The notes beneath the pieces are model-generated. The model did not search any database. It was not told the origin of the DNA and was given only the letters and a program-made list of their open reading frames with translations. This document shows, piece by piece, positions 7,790 through 16,598 of a stretch of 64,000 bases of DNA (positions are counted from its first letter, which is position 1; every line of letters starts with the position of its first letter). The translations under genes were made by a program, and so were the position numbers. The stretch spans positions 124,001-188,000 of the forward strand of contig JAYQTT010000016.1 of the NCBI GenBank assembly GCA_038147495.1. Direction: 5' to 3'. This stretch comes from MED-G116 sp038147495. GTDB taxonomy: Bacteria; Pseudomonadota; Alphaproteobacteria; Puniceispirillales; Puniceispirillaceae.

Positions 7790-10671
7790 TTTGAGTCTCC
7801 TGCCTTGTTGCCGGCGGTTTTTGTCCATTGCAGGCCATAACGCAAAGTTGCGTCAGGCTTGCCCGCACCATTCATGCGCGGCAAAGGCGCAAATTGCGGT
7901 GCTGATTCGGCCGGCTCATCCGGACCCGCCTTGGCGATCTGAACGCGCAGGTCAAACCATGCGGCCTGACCGGTGATCGGATCGGAATTCGACCACCGCT
8001 GGCCGTCACCCTTAGGCGGCAACAATTCATGAATGAGATGGTTCAACAGGAACCCTTTCTTGGCTTCCGGCGCATCTTCATCAAGTTGCCACGCGCCCTT
8101 GCGCTTGCCGATGGCATTCCATGTCCAGATGGTCTTGTCATTGACTCCGGCCATGACCGCAACCGGCACGCGGATCCTGCCATGATGCGATGTCACCCAA
8201 ATCCAGTCACCATCCGCAAGGTCATGTTCGCGGGCCAACGCCTGCGATACAAACATCGGATTGTGGCCATGAATTTGACGAAGCCATGGGTTCTGCGATC
8301 CCCAAGAGTGATACATCGCCATTGGCCGCTGCGTCAGTGCATGAAGCGGAAACGCTGTCTCATCAAGAGACGCACCCTCAAATGGTGCATACCAGCTTGG
8401 CAAGGGGGTAAAGCATGTCTTGACCCGCTCACGCAGATGTTCGGGCGGCTGGTTGTCACCATGCCCTTCTGCTGCAAGCCGGAATTTCTGCAGGGTCTCC
8501 GAATAGATCTGGAATGCATAGGGTTGCGGCGAGTCAAAGAAACCCATATCCACGGCAAAATCCTGATAGGCCTGATTTGCCATTTTGTAATAGCGCGCTT
8601 CAGCCGGAATATCGGTGTGCCAAAAGCTGCCATTCTCGATATAGGCGTCAAGCTGTCCCGGATTGACATCACCCCGACCCTCGCTTTTGCCATTGGCGCC
8701 GCGGAATCCGGCAAGCGGGCCAATGCCCGGCTTGCGCTGGTGATTGACGATATAATCGCCGTAATCCTTGTAGGCAGGACTACCGTCCTCCTTGACCATT
8801 CCCGGCAGGCCAAGACGCGCCCCAAGATCGAGCAATACCGACTGAAAGCCGCGCACGTCACGATCAGGTTCTATCACTGGCCAACGGATCGCATCTGCAA
8901 CACCATCGGCCTCGCAGATCGGGCGATCCAAAAGCGAGATCGCGTCATGGCGCTCAAGATATGTGGTATCCGGCAGGATCAAATCTGCATAGGCCACCAT
9001 CTCCGAAGAATAGGCGTCCGAATAGATAATCTTCGGAATTTTATATTCGCCCGTTTCAGCATCTGTTTCGGTGAGCATATCCATCACACCGCGCGTGTTC
9101 ATTGATGAATTCCACGCCATGTTGGCCATATACATGAACAGCACATCAACCGGATAAGGATCACCGGCAACAGCATTGGAAATCACCATATGCATCAGGC
9201 CATGCGCTGACATCGGCGCATCCCAGCTATAGGCTTTGTCGATCCGCTGTGGTTCACCATCGGGACCAACGACCAGATCTTCCGGTCCAAGGACATAGCC
9301 AAGCGGGGCACCGCCAAGTGCCTTGCCGGCAGCAACCTGATCCGGACGGCCTGCCGGTTTTGGATGCGCATGCGGCGGCTTTGGATAAGGCGGCTTGAAG
9401 CGGAAGCCGCCGGGCACCTCAACCGAGCCAAGCATCAATTGCAACACATGCAATGCGCGGCAGGTCTGGAAGCCGTTTGAATGGGCCGAAATACCACGCA
9501 TCGCATGCATCGATACCGGCCGACCAATCATCTTGTCATGACGCTCGCCCTTCCAATCGGTCCATGGCTGGTCGATGACAACCTCCTTTGCAAAGGCGGC
9601 ATCGGCAAGATCTGCAGCAAAGCGACGAATGCGCTCTGCCGAAATACCGACTGTGTCGGCCACTGCCTCAGGGGCATAGGCGTCATCCATATAGGTCTCT
9701 GTCATGATCTCAAAGACAGGAACCGCGACACCGCCGCCCTTGACCTTGACTTCGCCTTGCAAAGCAACGCTGACGCCTTTGGTCTTGTGTGAAACAGCTT
9801 TGCCACTGGCGCGGTCAAGAACCTGTGGCTCACCATCGCCATCGCGCAGGAACAGCCCGTCATTTGCCGCACCGGGATTGCGAATAACCAGCCACGGCGC
9901 ATTCGTATAGCGGCGCAAATAATCGACATCGATCTTGCCAGAACGCATCAGCTCGCGGATCAGTGAGATGATCAGCAGGCCATCAGTGCCCGGCGTCACA
10001 CCATACCAGTCGTCCGAGATAGCGGCATATCCGGTCTGCACCGGATTGACAGAAACAACGCGCTTACCACGGCCCTTCAACTTGCCCAAACCAATTTTGA
10101 TCGGATTTGAGTCATGATCTTCGGCCACACCAAACAGGACAAACATTTCGGTCAGGTCCCAATCCGGCGAGCCGAATTCCCAGAACGCGCCGCCGATGGT
10201 GTAGATGCCACCAGCCGCCATGTTCACCGAACAAAATCCACCATGCGCCGCAAAATTCGGTGTGCCGAACTGTTGCGCCCACCATCCGGTCAATGCCTGC
10301 GACTGGTCACGGCCAGTGAAAAAGGCAAGCTTCTTCGGGTCGGTCTTGCGGATCGGGGCCAGCCAATCCGTTGCCGTTGCCAAGGCCTCATCCCAGCTGA
10401 TTGCTTCGAACTCGCCAGAGCCTCGCGGGCCAACCCGTTTCATCGGCGAGCGAAGCCGTGCCGGAGAATAATGCTGCATAATGCCAGCCGAGCCTTTGGC
10501 GCAAAGAACACCCCTGTTTACCGGATGGTCGCGATTGCCCTCAATATAGCGGATCGCCCCATCGCGCAGATGGACATTGATGCCACATCGACAAGCGCAC
10601 ATGTAACAGGTGGTCTTGCGGATTTCATCGCCGACTTTTGGCGAGGTGTCCAGCTGCGGTTCTACACTCAT
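7786..10671 (-). CDS. soeA: Molybdopterin oxidoreductase catalytic subunit, probable cytoplasmic sulfite dehydrogenase SoeA
   Basis: The 961-residue protein belongs to the DMSO reductase superfamily. Cys22, Cys25, Cys29 and Cys57 form the N-terminal [4Fe-4S] motif, followed by SWDEAL and the bis-MGD domains; the C-terminal dinucleotide-binding barrel includes LTQRPMAMYHSWGSQNP near 765. No twin-arginine signal precedes the first cysteine. That argues for a cytoplasmic enzyme, unlike DmsA or PsrA, and matches SoeA. The gene starts 18 bp after pta, so sulfite and acetyl phosphate, the two products of sulfoacetaldehyde cleavage, would be handled by one operon. Function is inferred from family and context; the substrate is not proven. 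Confidence 0.82.
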   Translation of the reverse strand: MSVEPQLDTSPKVGDEIRKTTCYMCACRCGINVHLRDGAIRYIEGNRDHPVNRGVLCAKGSAGIMQHYSPARLRSPMKRVGPRGSGEFEAISWDEALATATDWLAPIRKTDPKKLAFFTGRDQSQALTGWWAQQFGTPNFAAHGGFCSVNMAAGGIYTIGGAFWEFGSPDWDLTEMFVLFGVAEDHDSNPIKIGLGKLKGRGKRVVSVNPVQTGYAAISDDWYGVTPGTDGLLIISLIRELMRSGKIDVDYLRRYTNAPWLVIRNPGAANDGLFLRDGDGEPQVLDRASGKAVSHKTKGVSVALQGEVKVKGGGVAVPVFEIMTETYMDDAYAPEAVADTVGISAERIRRFAADLADAAFAKEVVIDQPWTDWKGERHDKMIGRPVSMHAMRGISAHSNGFQTCRALHVLQLMLGSVEVPGGFRFKPPYPKPPHAHPKPAGRPDQVAAGKALGGAPLGYVLGPEDLVVGPDGEPQRIDKAYSWDAPMSAHGLMHMVISNAVAGDPYPVDVLFMYMANMAWNSSMNTRGVMDMLTETDAETGEYKIPKIIYSDAYSSEMVAYADLILPDTTYLERHDAISLLDRPICEADGVADAIRWPVIEPDRDVRGFQSVLLDLGARLGLPGMVKEDGSPAYKDYGDYIVNHQRKPGIGPLAGFRGANGKSEGRGDVNPGQLDAYIENGSFWHTDIPAEARYYKMANQAYQDFAVDMGFFDSPQPYAFQIYSETLQKFRLAAEGHGDNQPPEHLRERVKTCFTPLPSWYAPFEGASLDETAFPLHALTQRPMAMYHSWGSQNPWLRQIHGHNPMFVSQALAREHDLADGDWIWVTSHHGRIRVPVAVMAGVNDKTIWTWNAIGKRKGAWQLDEDAPEAKKGFLLNHLIHELLPPKGDGQRWSNSDPITGQAAWFDLRVQIAKAGPDEPAESAPQFAPLPRMNGAGKPDATLRYGLQWTKTAGNKAGDSK

Positions 10672-10689
10672 ACTCTACCCTCTACTCTG

Positions 10690-11676
10690 TCATTCCTGTC
10701 CCGCAAGCGCAGCCAAGGCCAACGATGCCAGACGTGCCGCGGGTGGGTCCGAACGGCTTGTCAATAAAATCGGTACTTTACCGCCTACCACGAGGCCAGC
10801 CGCAAGACCGCCCGCACAATAGGCCAGTGATTTAAATAACACATTTCCCGAAACAATGTCGGGGACAACCAGCGCATCTGCATAGCCTGCGACTTTTCCC
10901 AGATGGCTGTCAGGCCGAACGCCCTTCACCGCCACGGATTCCGGTGAGATTGCAAGGTCCAGCGACAGCGGACCGGCAAAATCCGCTTGCGTGTCCGCAG
11001 CGCGTGCCAGCGTGGCAATCTCGTCCGCTTCAATGCTTGACGGCACCGCCGGTAACAATGACTCGGTCGCAGACAGCACCGCAACCTTTGGCCGCACCAC
11101 GCCCATCCGGCGGGCCAGCGCCGCCATTTGCAGCGCCGCCTCAACGCGCGTCTCAACATTCGGGCTGACATTCACCGCCGCGTCACTGATCAGCAGTGCA
11201 CGACCACCTTCTGGTGGCAACATCGCAAAAATATGAAGCATCCGGCGGTCTGTCCGAATGCCAGCATCGCGTTTCACGATACCGCCCATAAATACATCTG
11301 AATGAATTTGTCCTTTGATCAGGCCGGACACTTCGTTTTCGGCAACCAGTGAAGTGGCTGTTTCGATCGCGGCGCGCTCACCCTCGGCATCAACAATTCT
11401 GACGCCTTCAAGATTCCAGCCAATCGACGCTGCATCCGATTTGATGGTTTCGGCCTCGCCAACCAGCACCGGCACGGCCAGACCAAGATCTTTTGCATCG
11501 CGCGCTGTTTCCATCACCTCCTTGCCGGTGGCGCGAACAAATGCCACGCGCGGGGACTTGGATTTGTCGACAAGCGAAAACAAGCCGTCCGGATAGGATG
11601 GGGGGCGGTCAAACAGGAACGGCGAGCGCGATGTCTCATCTGGCTCCGCGCTGGCATGATCTGTCGCTTTTTGCAC
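10690..11676 (-). CDS. pta: Phosphate acetyltransferase (short form)
   Basis: Pta converts acetyl phosphate and CoA to acetyl-CoA and phosphate. The 328-residue protein is a single PTA/PTB catalytic domain without the long N-terminal region of E. coli Pta (714 residues), as is usual for taurine-pathway Pta of alphaproteobacteria. Typical stretches are FMGGIVKRDAGIRTDRRM near 130 and the C-terminal PDIVSGNVLFKSLAYCAG. The start is GTG at 11676 with GGTGGA six bases upstream. It heads the pta-soeABC operon, so the likely source of acetyl phosphate is sulfoacetaldehyde acetyltransferase, whose gene is not in this window. Confidence 0.88.
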   Translation of the reverse strand: MQKATDHASAEPDETSRSPFLFDRPPSYPDGLFSLVDKSKSPRVAFVRATGKEVMETARDAKDLGLAVPVLVGEAETIKSDAASIGWNLEGVRIVDAEGERAAIETATSLVAENEVSGLIKGQIHSDVFMGGIVKRDAGIRTDRRMLHIFAMLPPEGGRALLISDAAVNVSPNVETRVEAALQMAALARRMGVVRPKVAVLSATESLLPAVPSSIEADEIATLARAADTQADFAGPLSLDLAISPESVAVKGVRPDSHLGKVAGYADALVVPDIVSGNVLFKSLAYCAGGLAAGLVVGGKVPILLTSRSDPPAARLASLALAALAGQE

Positions 11677-12052
11677 TTGAATTCCACCAGTTAGAGTAAA
11701 CCATGTGAGACAGGGATACTGGCATATGTTGCCACGTAAGAACAGACCAACTTGCCACCCTTGCGGTCTTTTTTGTTACAATCCGGCAATCTCGCGGAGC
11801 TACCGTTATTCCATACGCCCAACCCTGTGCACCCGGCCTTTATAAATTCGTCCTGAGGTTTTCAAATAGGAATTTGATGACGAGAATGCACTGGATGATG
11901 ATGATTTCTTCTCCTAAGATAAATCGTGGATATGCAGCGGCTGCAACAAAACCCTGTATATGTTTCGTACACGTGATGGGTCTCCGGCAAAGCTCGCAGG
12001 CAAGTAGCTCTCAGATAGATATTATGACTCTCAACAAAAATACCAGCAAGGT
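11677..12052. other. Intergenic region between divergent pta-soeABC and the flavoprotein reductase gene
   Basis: This 376-bp AT-richer spacer must contain promoters for both directions. The minus strand near 11735-11755 reads TTGGTCTGTTCTTACG, loosely resembling the TGGTTCT element in front of the aminotransferase, but the match is too weak to call. The open frame at 11874-12071 is low complexity and not credible as a gene. Nothing else is visible. Confidence 0.5.
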
Positions 12053-13321
12053 ATGTCGGTCACAGGTGTAATGGGCATGGATCAGACCATAGAAAAAATT
12101 GTAATTGTCGGCGCAAGTCACGCCGGCATTGCCTTTGCAGATCAGATGCTGAGGAAGGGCTTTACGGGCAGCATCACGCTTTGCGACAAGGAAAAAGGCG
12201 CGCCCATGGAGCGGCCACCCTTATCCAAGAAGTTTTTGTTTGATCTGAATGACGAGCAAGCATCTGCAAAGTTTCTTCTGCGCGGAGCCAAATGGTACCA
12301 GGACAACAACATCACCTTGAAAGACGGATGCGGTGTCGCTTCGGTCGATCGTGACCGGAAAATTGCCCATTTGGATGATGGTTCAGAGCTTGAATATGAT
12401 CTTCTTGTTTTGGCAACAGGTGCGACCCCGCGGCAGCTACCCGATCTGGCAACAGCAAAAAATGCCTTTGTGCTTCGCCAGCCAAGTGATGCGATCAAGC
12501 TCAGAGACGCCGCAAAATCAACCGATCAGGCCGTGATTATTGGCGGTGGATATATAGGCCTTGAGGTGGCGGCGACCCTACGCCAGCTTGGCAAAACGGT
12601 TCATGTTCTTGAGGTTGCAGACAGGCTTTTGGCACGTGTCGCCAGCCCGCCAATCGCTGCATATCTTGAGACAGTTCATCAAGACCATGGCGTCAATATC
12701 CACACTGGCGTCTCGATCGTTGGCTACGAAATGGGCGATGGCAAGGTCAGTGGCATCCATCTTGGCGATGGCGTGAAAATTCACGCAGATATTGTTGTTG
12801 TTGGCATAGGCGTATTACCAGACAGCACGCTTGCAAATGTCACAGGCATCGAAACTGAACGGCCCGATGGTGGCGCGATCCTGGTTGATGAACACCATCG
12901 GACAAGCGATCCAAACATCATGGCACTTGGCGATGTTGCATTGGTCCGGGAAGGGCGGCCACGCGTGGAGTCGATCCACAATGCTCAATACAGCGCCAAG
13001 ATTTCCGTTTCGGCGTTGTATGGTGAGGCGTTGCCGTCCCATCAGGCGCCTTGGTTCTGGTCAGACCAGTATGATGTTCAACTACAATCTGTAGGGCTTG
13101 TGCCGATGCTGGGGGACAATGTTGAATTTGTCACCCGTCCGGGGTCAAAGGAAAACGCCTTTTCTGTGTGGAGCTTTGTCGATGGCAAACTGTGCTCGGT
13201 AGAGACAATCCGGGACCCAAAGACCCATATGATCGCAAAAAGATTTATGGATTCAGGTGCCCTTCCGACACATGATCAAGTCGCCGATCCAGATTTTGAC
13301 CTTTTCAAAAAGACGGCTTGA
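12053..13321 (+). CDS. FAD/NAD(P)H-dependent ferredoxin reductase-type oxidoreductase
   Basis: The protein has about 415-422 residues. The N-terminal FAD motif IVIVGASHAGIAFADQM is followed by LVLATGATPR. The NAD-binding motif VIIGGGYIGLEVAATLRQLG lies near residue 163, and the flavin-contacting LGDVAL near 295. The C-terminal Reductase_C-like domain includes APWFWSDQYDVQLQSVG. This is the rubredoxin/putidaredoxin/rhodocoxin reductase family, which passes electrons from NAD(P)H to a ferredoxin serving a P450 or Rieske oxygenase; no such partner is adjacent. ATGs at 12053, 12071 and 12077 are all possible starts; 12053 has AAGG close upstream. It lies inside the taurine region but has no obvious step there. 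Confidence 0.85.
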   Translation: MSVTGVMGMDQTIEKIVIVGASHAGIAFADQMLRKGFTGSITLCDKEKGAPMERPPLSKKFLFDLNDEQASAKFLLRGAKWYQDNNITLKDGCGVASVDRDRKIAHLDDGSELEYDLLVLATGATPRQLPDLATAKNAFVLRQPSDAIKLRDAAKSTDQAVIIGGGYIGLEVAATLRQLGKTVHVLEVADRLLARVASPPIAAYLETVHQDHGVNIHTGVSIVGYEMGDGKVSGIHLGDGVKIHADIVVVGIGVLPDSTLANVTGIETERPDGGAILVDEHHRTSDPNIMALGDVALVREGRPRVESIHNAQYSAKISVSALYGEALPSHQAPWFWSDQYDVQLQSVGLVPMLGDNVEFVTRPGSKENAFSVWSFVDGKLCSVETIRDPKTHMIAKRFMDSGALPTHDQVADPDFDLFKKTA

Positions 13322-13359
13322 AAATCAACACGCACATTAAAACTGAATGAAGCATTGTC

Positions 13360-14853
13360 TCAATTGGCCGGTGCCATATCCTTGATCACCGCGGCAAGAC
13401 GGGCAACGCCTTCGCCAATCTTTTCGGTTGAGATCGCTGAATAGGACATTCGAAAGAAATTCAGTGGCGGGTTTTGCGGTTGGAAAAACACATCACCCGG
13501 TTCGATCAATACACCCTTATCTCTTGCCAGCGTTGCCAGTTTTCGTGAGTCAAGCCAGTCCGGCCCATTGACCCAAAAGCTTGTCCCACCGAAATGCGAT
13601 GCAGTTTGCGAGAAAAACCCATGCTGATCCATCGCCTCCTGTAAAGCGGTACGCCGCCCGGCCAAATGTCGGCGAAGGCGTCTGATCTGGGCATCGTAAT
13701 GGCCAAGCGCCATGAAATAGGCAAGCGTGCGCTGGGCATGGCCCGGCGGATGGCGCAAAATCAAGTGGCGCAGGGCGCGTGCCTCGGCGATGAGGCCTTC
13801 CGGTGCCACCAGATAGCCAAGACGCAAGCCGGGGAAAACAGATTTCGATAGGCTGCCAACATAAATAACGCGCCCTTCGCTGTCCTGTGATTTGAGGGCG
13901 GGTGTTGCCGCTTCGATGAAATTCATCTCAAATTCGTAATCATCCTCAACAATCAACAGATCGTGCTGGCTGGCCAGCGCCAGCAGATCGCGCCGACGGG
14001 CCGCAGGCATGGTACAGGTTGTCGGGCATTGATGGCTTGGCGTGATGAACACCGAGTCAGCCCGTGCCAGCACCGCCTCATCCAAAACCAGACCACCCGA
14101 ATCCACCGGCAACTCGGTGATGTTGCGGGTGCGTTGATACAGAATATCGCGCAAATCAGGATATGCCGGATTTTCAATGACCACCCGCTTGCTCGAATCA
14201 ACAATCAATTGCGCCACCAGATAAAGAGCATTCTGTGCCCCCAACGTGACCAAAATTTGCTCTGGACGTGCCTTGATGCCACGCCGCGGCAGACTTCGCG
14301 AACAGATATAGTTGACCAGCATCGGATCATCATTCAGGCCAAAATCCCCAACCATCGTGCCAAAATTGCGCATGCCAAGCGCCTGACGCGCACAGTCGCG
14401 CCACTCAGACATCGGGAACAATTCATCATCGACCTGACCATAGACAAACGGGAACGGGTATTCGCGCCAGTTCAGTGGCTTTTGCACAGGCCTTATATAG
14501 CGACATGACTGCACCAGCTTGTGATCCCAGTCGATCACACTGTCATCAACAGCATGATTGATGTCCGGGGCACCCGTTGCCCCCGCCAGCTGTGAGACTG
14601 GCGCATCCTCGCTGACAATATAGCCGGAGCGTTCACGCGGCTGCAGATAGCCTGTATCGATCAAAGCCTGATAGGCCAGTATCACCGTATTACGTGACAC
14701 TTTAAGCTGTGTCGCCAGCGCCCGGCTTGATGGCAGTTTGTCACCCGGCAAAATCGCCCGCGCCAGAATTGCCTCAACCACCGACTGTCTGATCTGTGCC
14801 TGAAGGCTGATATCAGAGCCGTGATCCAATGTGATGATAAGATGATCCTTCAT
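13360..14853 (-). CDS. tauR: MocR/GabR-type transcriptional regulator, probable TauR
   Basis: The 497-residue protein joins an N-terminal GntR winged helix (about 10-80; PGDKLPSSRALATQLKVSRN) to a class I aminotransferase-fold domain. The PLP lysine lies in YVGSLSKSVFPGLRLGYL. Such regulators sense PLP plus an amine ligand. It is divergent from the aminotransferase gene at 15183, the arrangement reported for tauR and tpa in Rhodobacter-type taurine clusters, so it probably activates taurine genes. The start at 14853 gives the family N terminus with CAGGGA upstream; the frame runs open to 14937. It might regulate another omega-amino acid, since the sequence alone does not name the ligand. Confidence 0.85.
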   Translation of the reverse strand: MKDHLIITLDHGSDISLQAQIRQSVVEAILARAILPGDKLPSSRALATQLKVSRNTVILAYQALIDTGYLQPRERSGYIVSEDAPVSQLAGATGAPDINHAVDDSVIDWDHKLVQSCRYIRPVQKPLNWREYPFPFVYGQVDDELFPMSEWRDCARQALGMRNFGTMVGDFGLNDDPMLVNYICSRSLPRRGIKARPEQILVTLGAQNALYLVAQLIVDSSKRVVIENPAYPDLRDILYQRTRNITELPVDSGGLVLDEAVLARADSVFITPSHQCPTTCTMPAARRRDLLALASQHDLLIVEDDYEFEMNFIEAATPALKSQDSEGRVIYVGSLSKSVFPGLRLGYLVAPEGLIAEARALRHLILRHPPGHAQRTLAYFMALGHYDAQIRRLRRHLAGRRTALQEAMDQHGFFSQTASHFGGTSFWVNGPDWLDSRKLATLARDKGVLIEPGDVFFQPQNPPLNFFRMSYSAISTEKIGEGVARLAAVIKDMAPAN

Positions 14854-14953
14854 GGCAGTCCCTGCACCCTCTTTTCGGGGATTGATTGCTCCAGACCCCT
14901 GACAGCAAAAACCATAGCAAAGCCGCATCTCTGGCACCAGCGAAAGCTATAAC

Positions 14954-15007
14954 TGGTTCTATGGTGTGAAAAGAACATTTGTCTAGCGTCAGGGGTTAGG
15001 ATGTAAT
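14954..15007 (+). promoter_or_regulatory. Candidate aminotransferase promoter with upstream TGGT-repeat operator
   Basis: TTGTCT (14979-14984) and TGTAAT (15002-15007) are 17 bp apart. Just upstream, TGGTTCTATGGTG (14954-14966) contains two TGGT units 8 bp apart, a direct repeat where an activator contacting RNA polymerase would sit. MocR-family regulators typically bind direct repeats. Site and promoter are predicted by eye only. Confidence 0.35.
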
Positions 15008-15034
15008 ATGCAGTTGTTTGTGGTTGATGACTGA

Positions 15035-15048
15035 CCGGCATATGCCGG
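15035..15048. repeat. Perfect 14-bp palindrome in the aminotransferase leader
   Basis: CCGGCATATGCCGG reads identically on both strands. It lies about 30 bp after the predicted -10 box and 135 bp before the start codon, so it could be an operator or a small RNA stem. No partner copy was noticed near tauA or pta. Confidence 0.5.
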
Positions 15049-15182
15049 AAACATTGCATCAGACCTCAGACAAACACACCGGATAGGTACAGGCCGAAGA
15101 TCTGGGTGCTTGCCCTTAACAGGGCGCAGGTTAGCGGCCATGAATATGATCAGTCATATCTATTATTGGAAGGACAACATCA

Positions 15183-16496
15183 ATGTCTTATGACGTGAAT
15201 TCACTTGAAGCCCATTGGATGCCATTCTCGGCAAACCGCGATTTCAAAGCCAACCCACGGATGGTGGTCAAATCTGAGGGCATGTATTTGTGGGACTATA
15301 AGGGCGGAGAGATCATCGACGGATCTTCTGCACTGTTTTGCACACCTGCCGGTCATTCAAGACGCGAGATCGCCGAGGCGGTGTACAATCAGATGCTGAA
15401 CAATGATTACACCCCGCATTTTCAGCTTGGTCATCCCGGATCATTTGAGCTTGCCGAGCGTGTCTGCCGCATGCTTCCAGATGAATTCAACCATATTTTC
15501 TTCACCAATTCAGGTTCTGAGTCAGTCGATACCGCGATCAAGGTTATCCTTGCCTATCATCGCGCCAACGGCCAGTCACAGCGCAACCGCTTGATCAGCC
15601 GCGAACGCGCCTATCACGGCGTGAACATGGGCGGCGTTTCACTGGCCGGCATGGTCAAAAACCGTGAAACCTTTGGCCTTACCCTGCCAAACATCTCATT
15701 GATTCGCCACACATGGACCGAAGAGCAGCGTTTCTCAAAGGGCCAGCCACAGACTGGTGCAGAAATGGCAATGGATCTTGAGCGTATCGCCGAGAACCTT
15801 GGTGGCAGCACACTTGCCGCCGTGTTCATTGAGCCGGTTGCCGGTTCAACAGGTACACTGGTTCCGCCAGTTGGCTATCTGGAGAAAGTACGCGAGATTT
15901 GCGACAAACACGGCATGCTTCTTGTGTTTGATGAAGTGATCACAGGTTTCGGCCGAATGGGAACTCCGTTTGCGACGCATAAATTCAACGTCAAGCCGGA
16001 CATCATCACGATGGCAAAAGCCTTGACCAACGGTGCCATCCCAATGGGCGGTGTTGCGGTTACTGATCAGATTTATGACACGATCACAAACGCATCACCG
16101 GACAACGCCATTGAGTTTTTCCATGGCTATACCTACTCGGCGCACCCAGCCGCTTGTGCCGCTGGCATTGCCACGCAAAAGCTGTATCAGGATGAGGGAC
16201 TTTTTGAGAGAGCCGCCGAGCTTGAGTCCTATTTCCTCGATGCGATCTGGAGCCTTGAAGATCATCCGCTGGTTGCTGACATCCGCGGCATTGGCCTCAT
16301 GGCAGGCGTTGAGGTACATCCGGACAGTGCACCGGGCAAACGCGGCATGGAAATGCAGAAAGCCATGTTCTGGAATGGCCTTCACATCAAATGGACAGGC
16401 GACAACGCGATTGTAGCGCCTGCCTTTGTTGCCGAGCGCAAACATATTGATGAGATCGTCGACAAGTTCCGCAAGACACTTGATCAGATGATGTAA
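15183..16496 (+). CDS. tpa: Omega-amino acid:pyruvate aminotransferase, probably taurine:pyruvate aminotransferase
   Basis: This 437-residue class III PLP aminotransferase has HWMPFSANRDFKANPRM at its N terminus, typical of the beta-alanine/omega-amino acid:pyruvate group. FTNSGSESVDTAIK binds the PLP phosphate, FDEVITGFGRMG carries the cofactor Asp, and TMAKALTNGAIPMGG supplies the PLP lysine near residue 278. Placement between a TauR-like regulator and tauABC, with pta-soeABC nearby, makes taurine the likely amino donor, giving sulfoacetaldehyde and alanine. Beta-alanine or hypotaurine is a real alternative, because this subfamily is often broad. GGAAGGA precedes the ATG, and a strong terminator follows. 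Confidence 0.85.
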   Translation: MSYDVNSLEAHWMPFSANRDFKANPRMVVKSEGMYLWDYKGGEIIDGSSALFCTPAGHSRREIAEAVYNQMLNNDYTPHFQLGHPGSFELAERVCRMLPDEFNHIFFTNSGSESVDTAIKVILAYHRANGQSQRNRLISRERAYHGVNMGGVSLAGMVKNRETFGLTLPNISLIRHTWTEEQRFSKGQPQTGAEMAMDLERIAENLGGSTLAAVFIEPVAGSTGTLVPPVGYLEKVREICDKHGMLLVFDEVITGFGRMGTPFATHKFNVKPDIITMAKALTNGAIPMGGVAVTDQIYDTITNASPDNAIEFFHGYTYSAHPAACAAGIATQKLYQDEGLFERAAELESYFLDAIWSLEDHPLVADIRGIGLMAGVEVHPDSAPGKRGMEMQKAMFWNGLHIKWTGDNAIVAPAFVAERKHIDEIVDKFRKTLDQMM

Positions 16497-16514
16497 TCAA
16501 CATCACAACATATG

Positions 16515-16544
16515 AAAAAAGGGGCATGCGATGCCCCTTTTTTT
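16515..16544. terminator. Bidirectional terminator between tpa and tauC
   Basis: GGGGCAT (16521-16527), loop GCG and ATGCCCC (16531-16537) form a perfect stem flanked by an A-run on one side and seven T on the other. It can end both tpa and the convergent tauABC transcript. Confidence 0.9.
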
Positions 16545-16598
16545 GTGCCTGATTTTTTAGCATGCCGTCAGATGACCCCTGACGCAGCGCCGGGTAAA

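Larger units (their letters stand above)
14854..15182. promoter_or_regulatory. Divergent control region between tauR and the aminotransferase gene
   Basis: This 329-bp gap holds a candidate operator and promoter (14954-15007) and a perfect 14-bp palindrome (15035-15048), each listed separately. ACCATA at 14911-14916 and TATGGT at 14960-14965 form a spaced inverted pair. The aminotransferase leader after the predicted start site is long, about 170 nt. No small gene is evident. Confidence 0.5.

Noticed and set aside
8029..9105. 358-residue plus-strand open frame inside soeA
   Set aside because: It is antisense to a clearly conserved molybdopterin subunit and has no family motifs; codon bias of the real gene keeps this frame open.
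11874..12071. Small plus-strand open frame in the pta/flavoprotein gap
   Set aside because: Low-complexity Met-rich start, no ribosome site, and overlap with the true start of the next gene.
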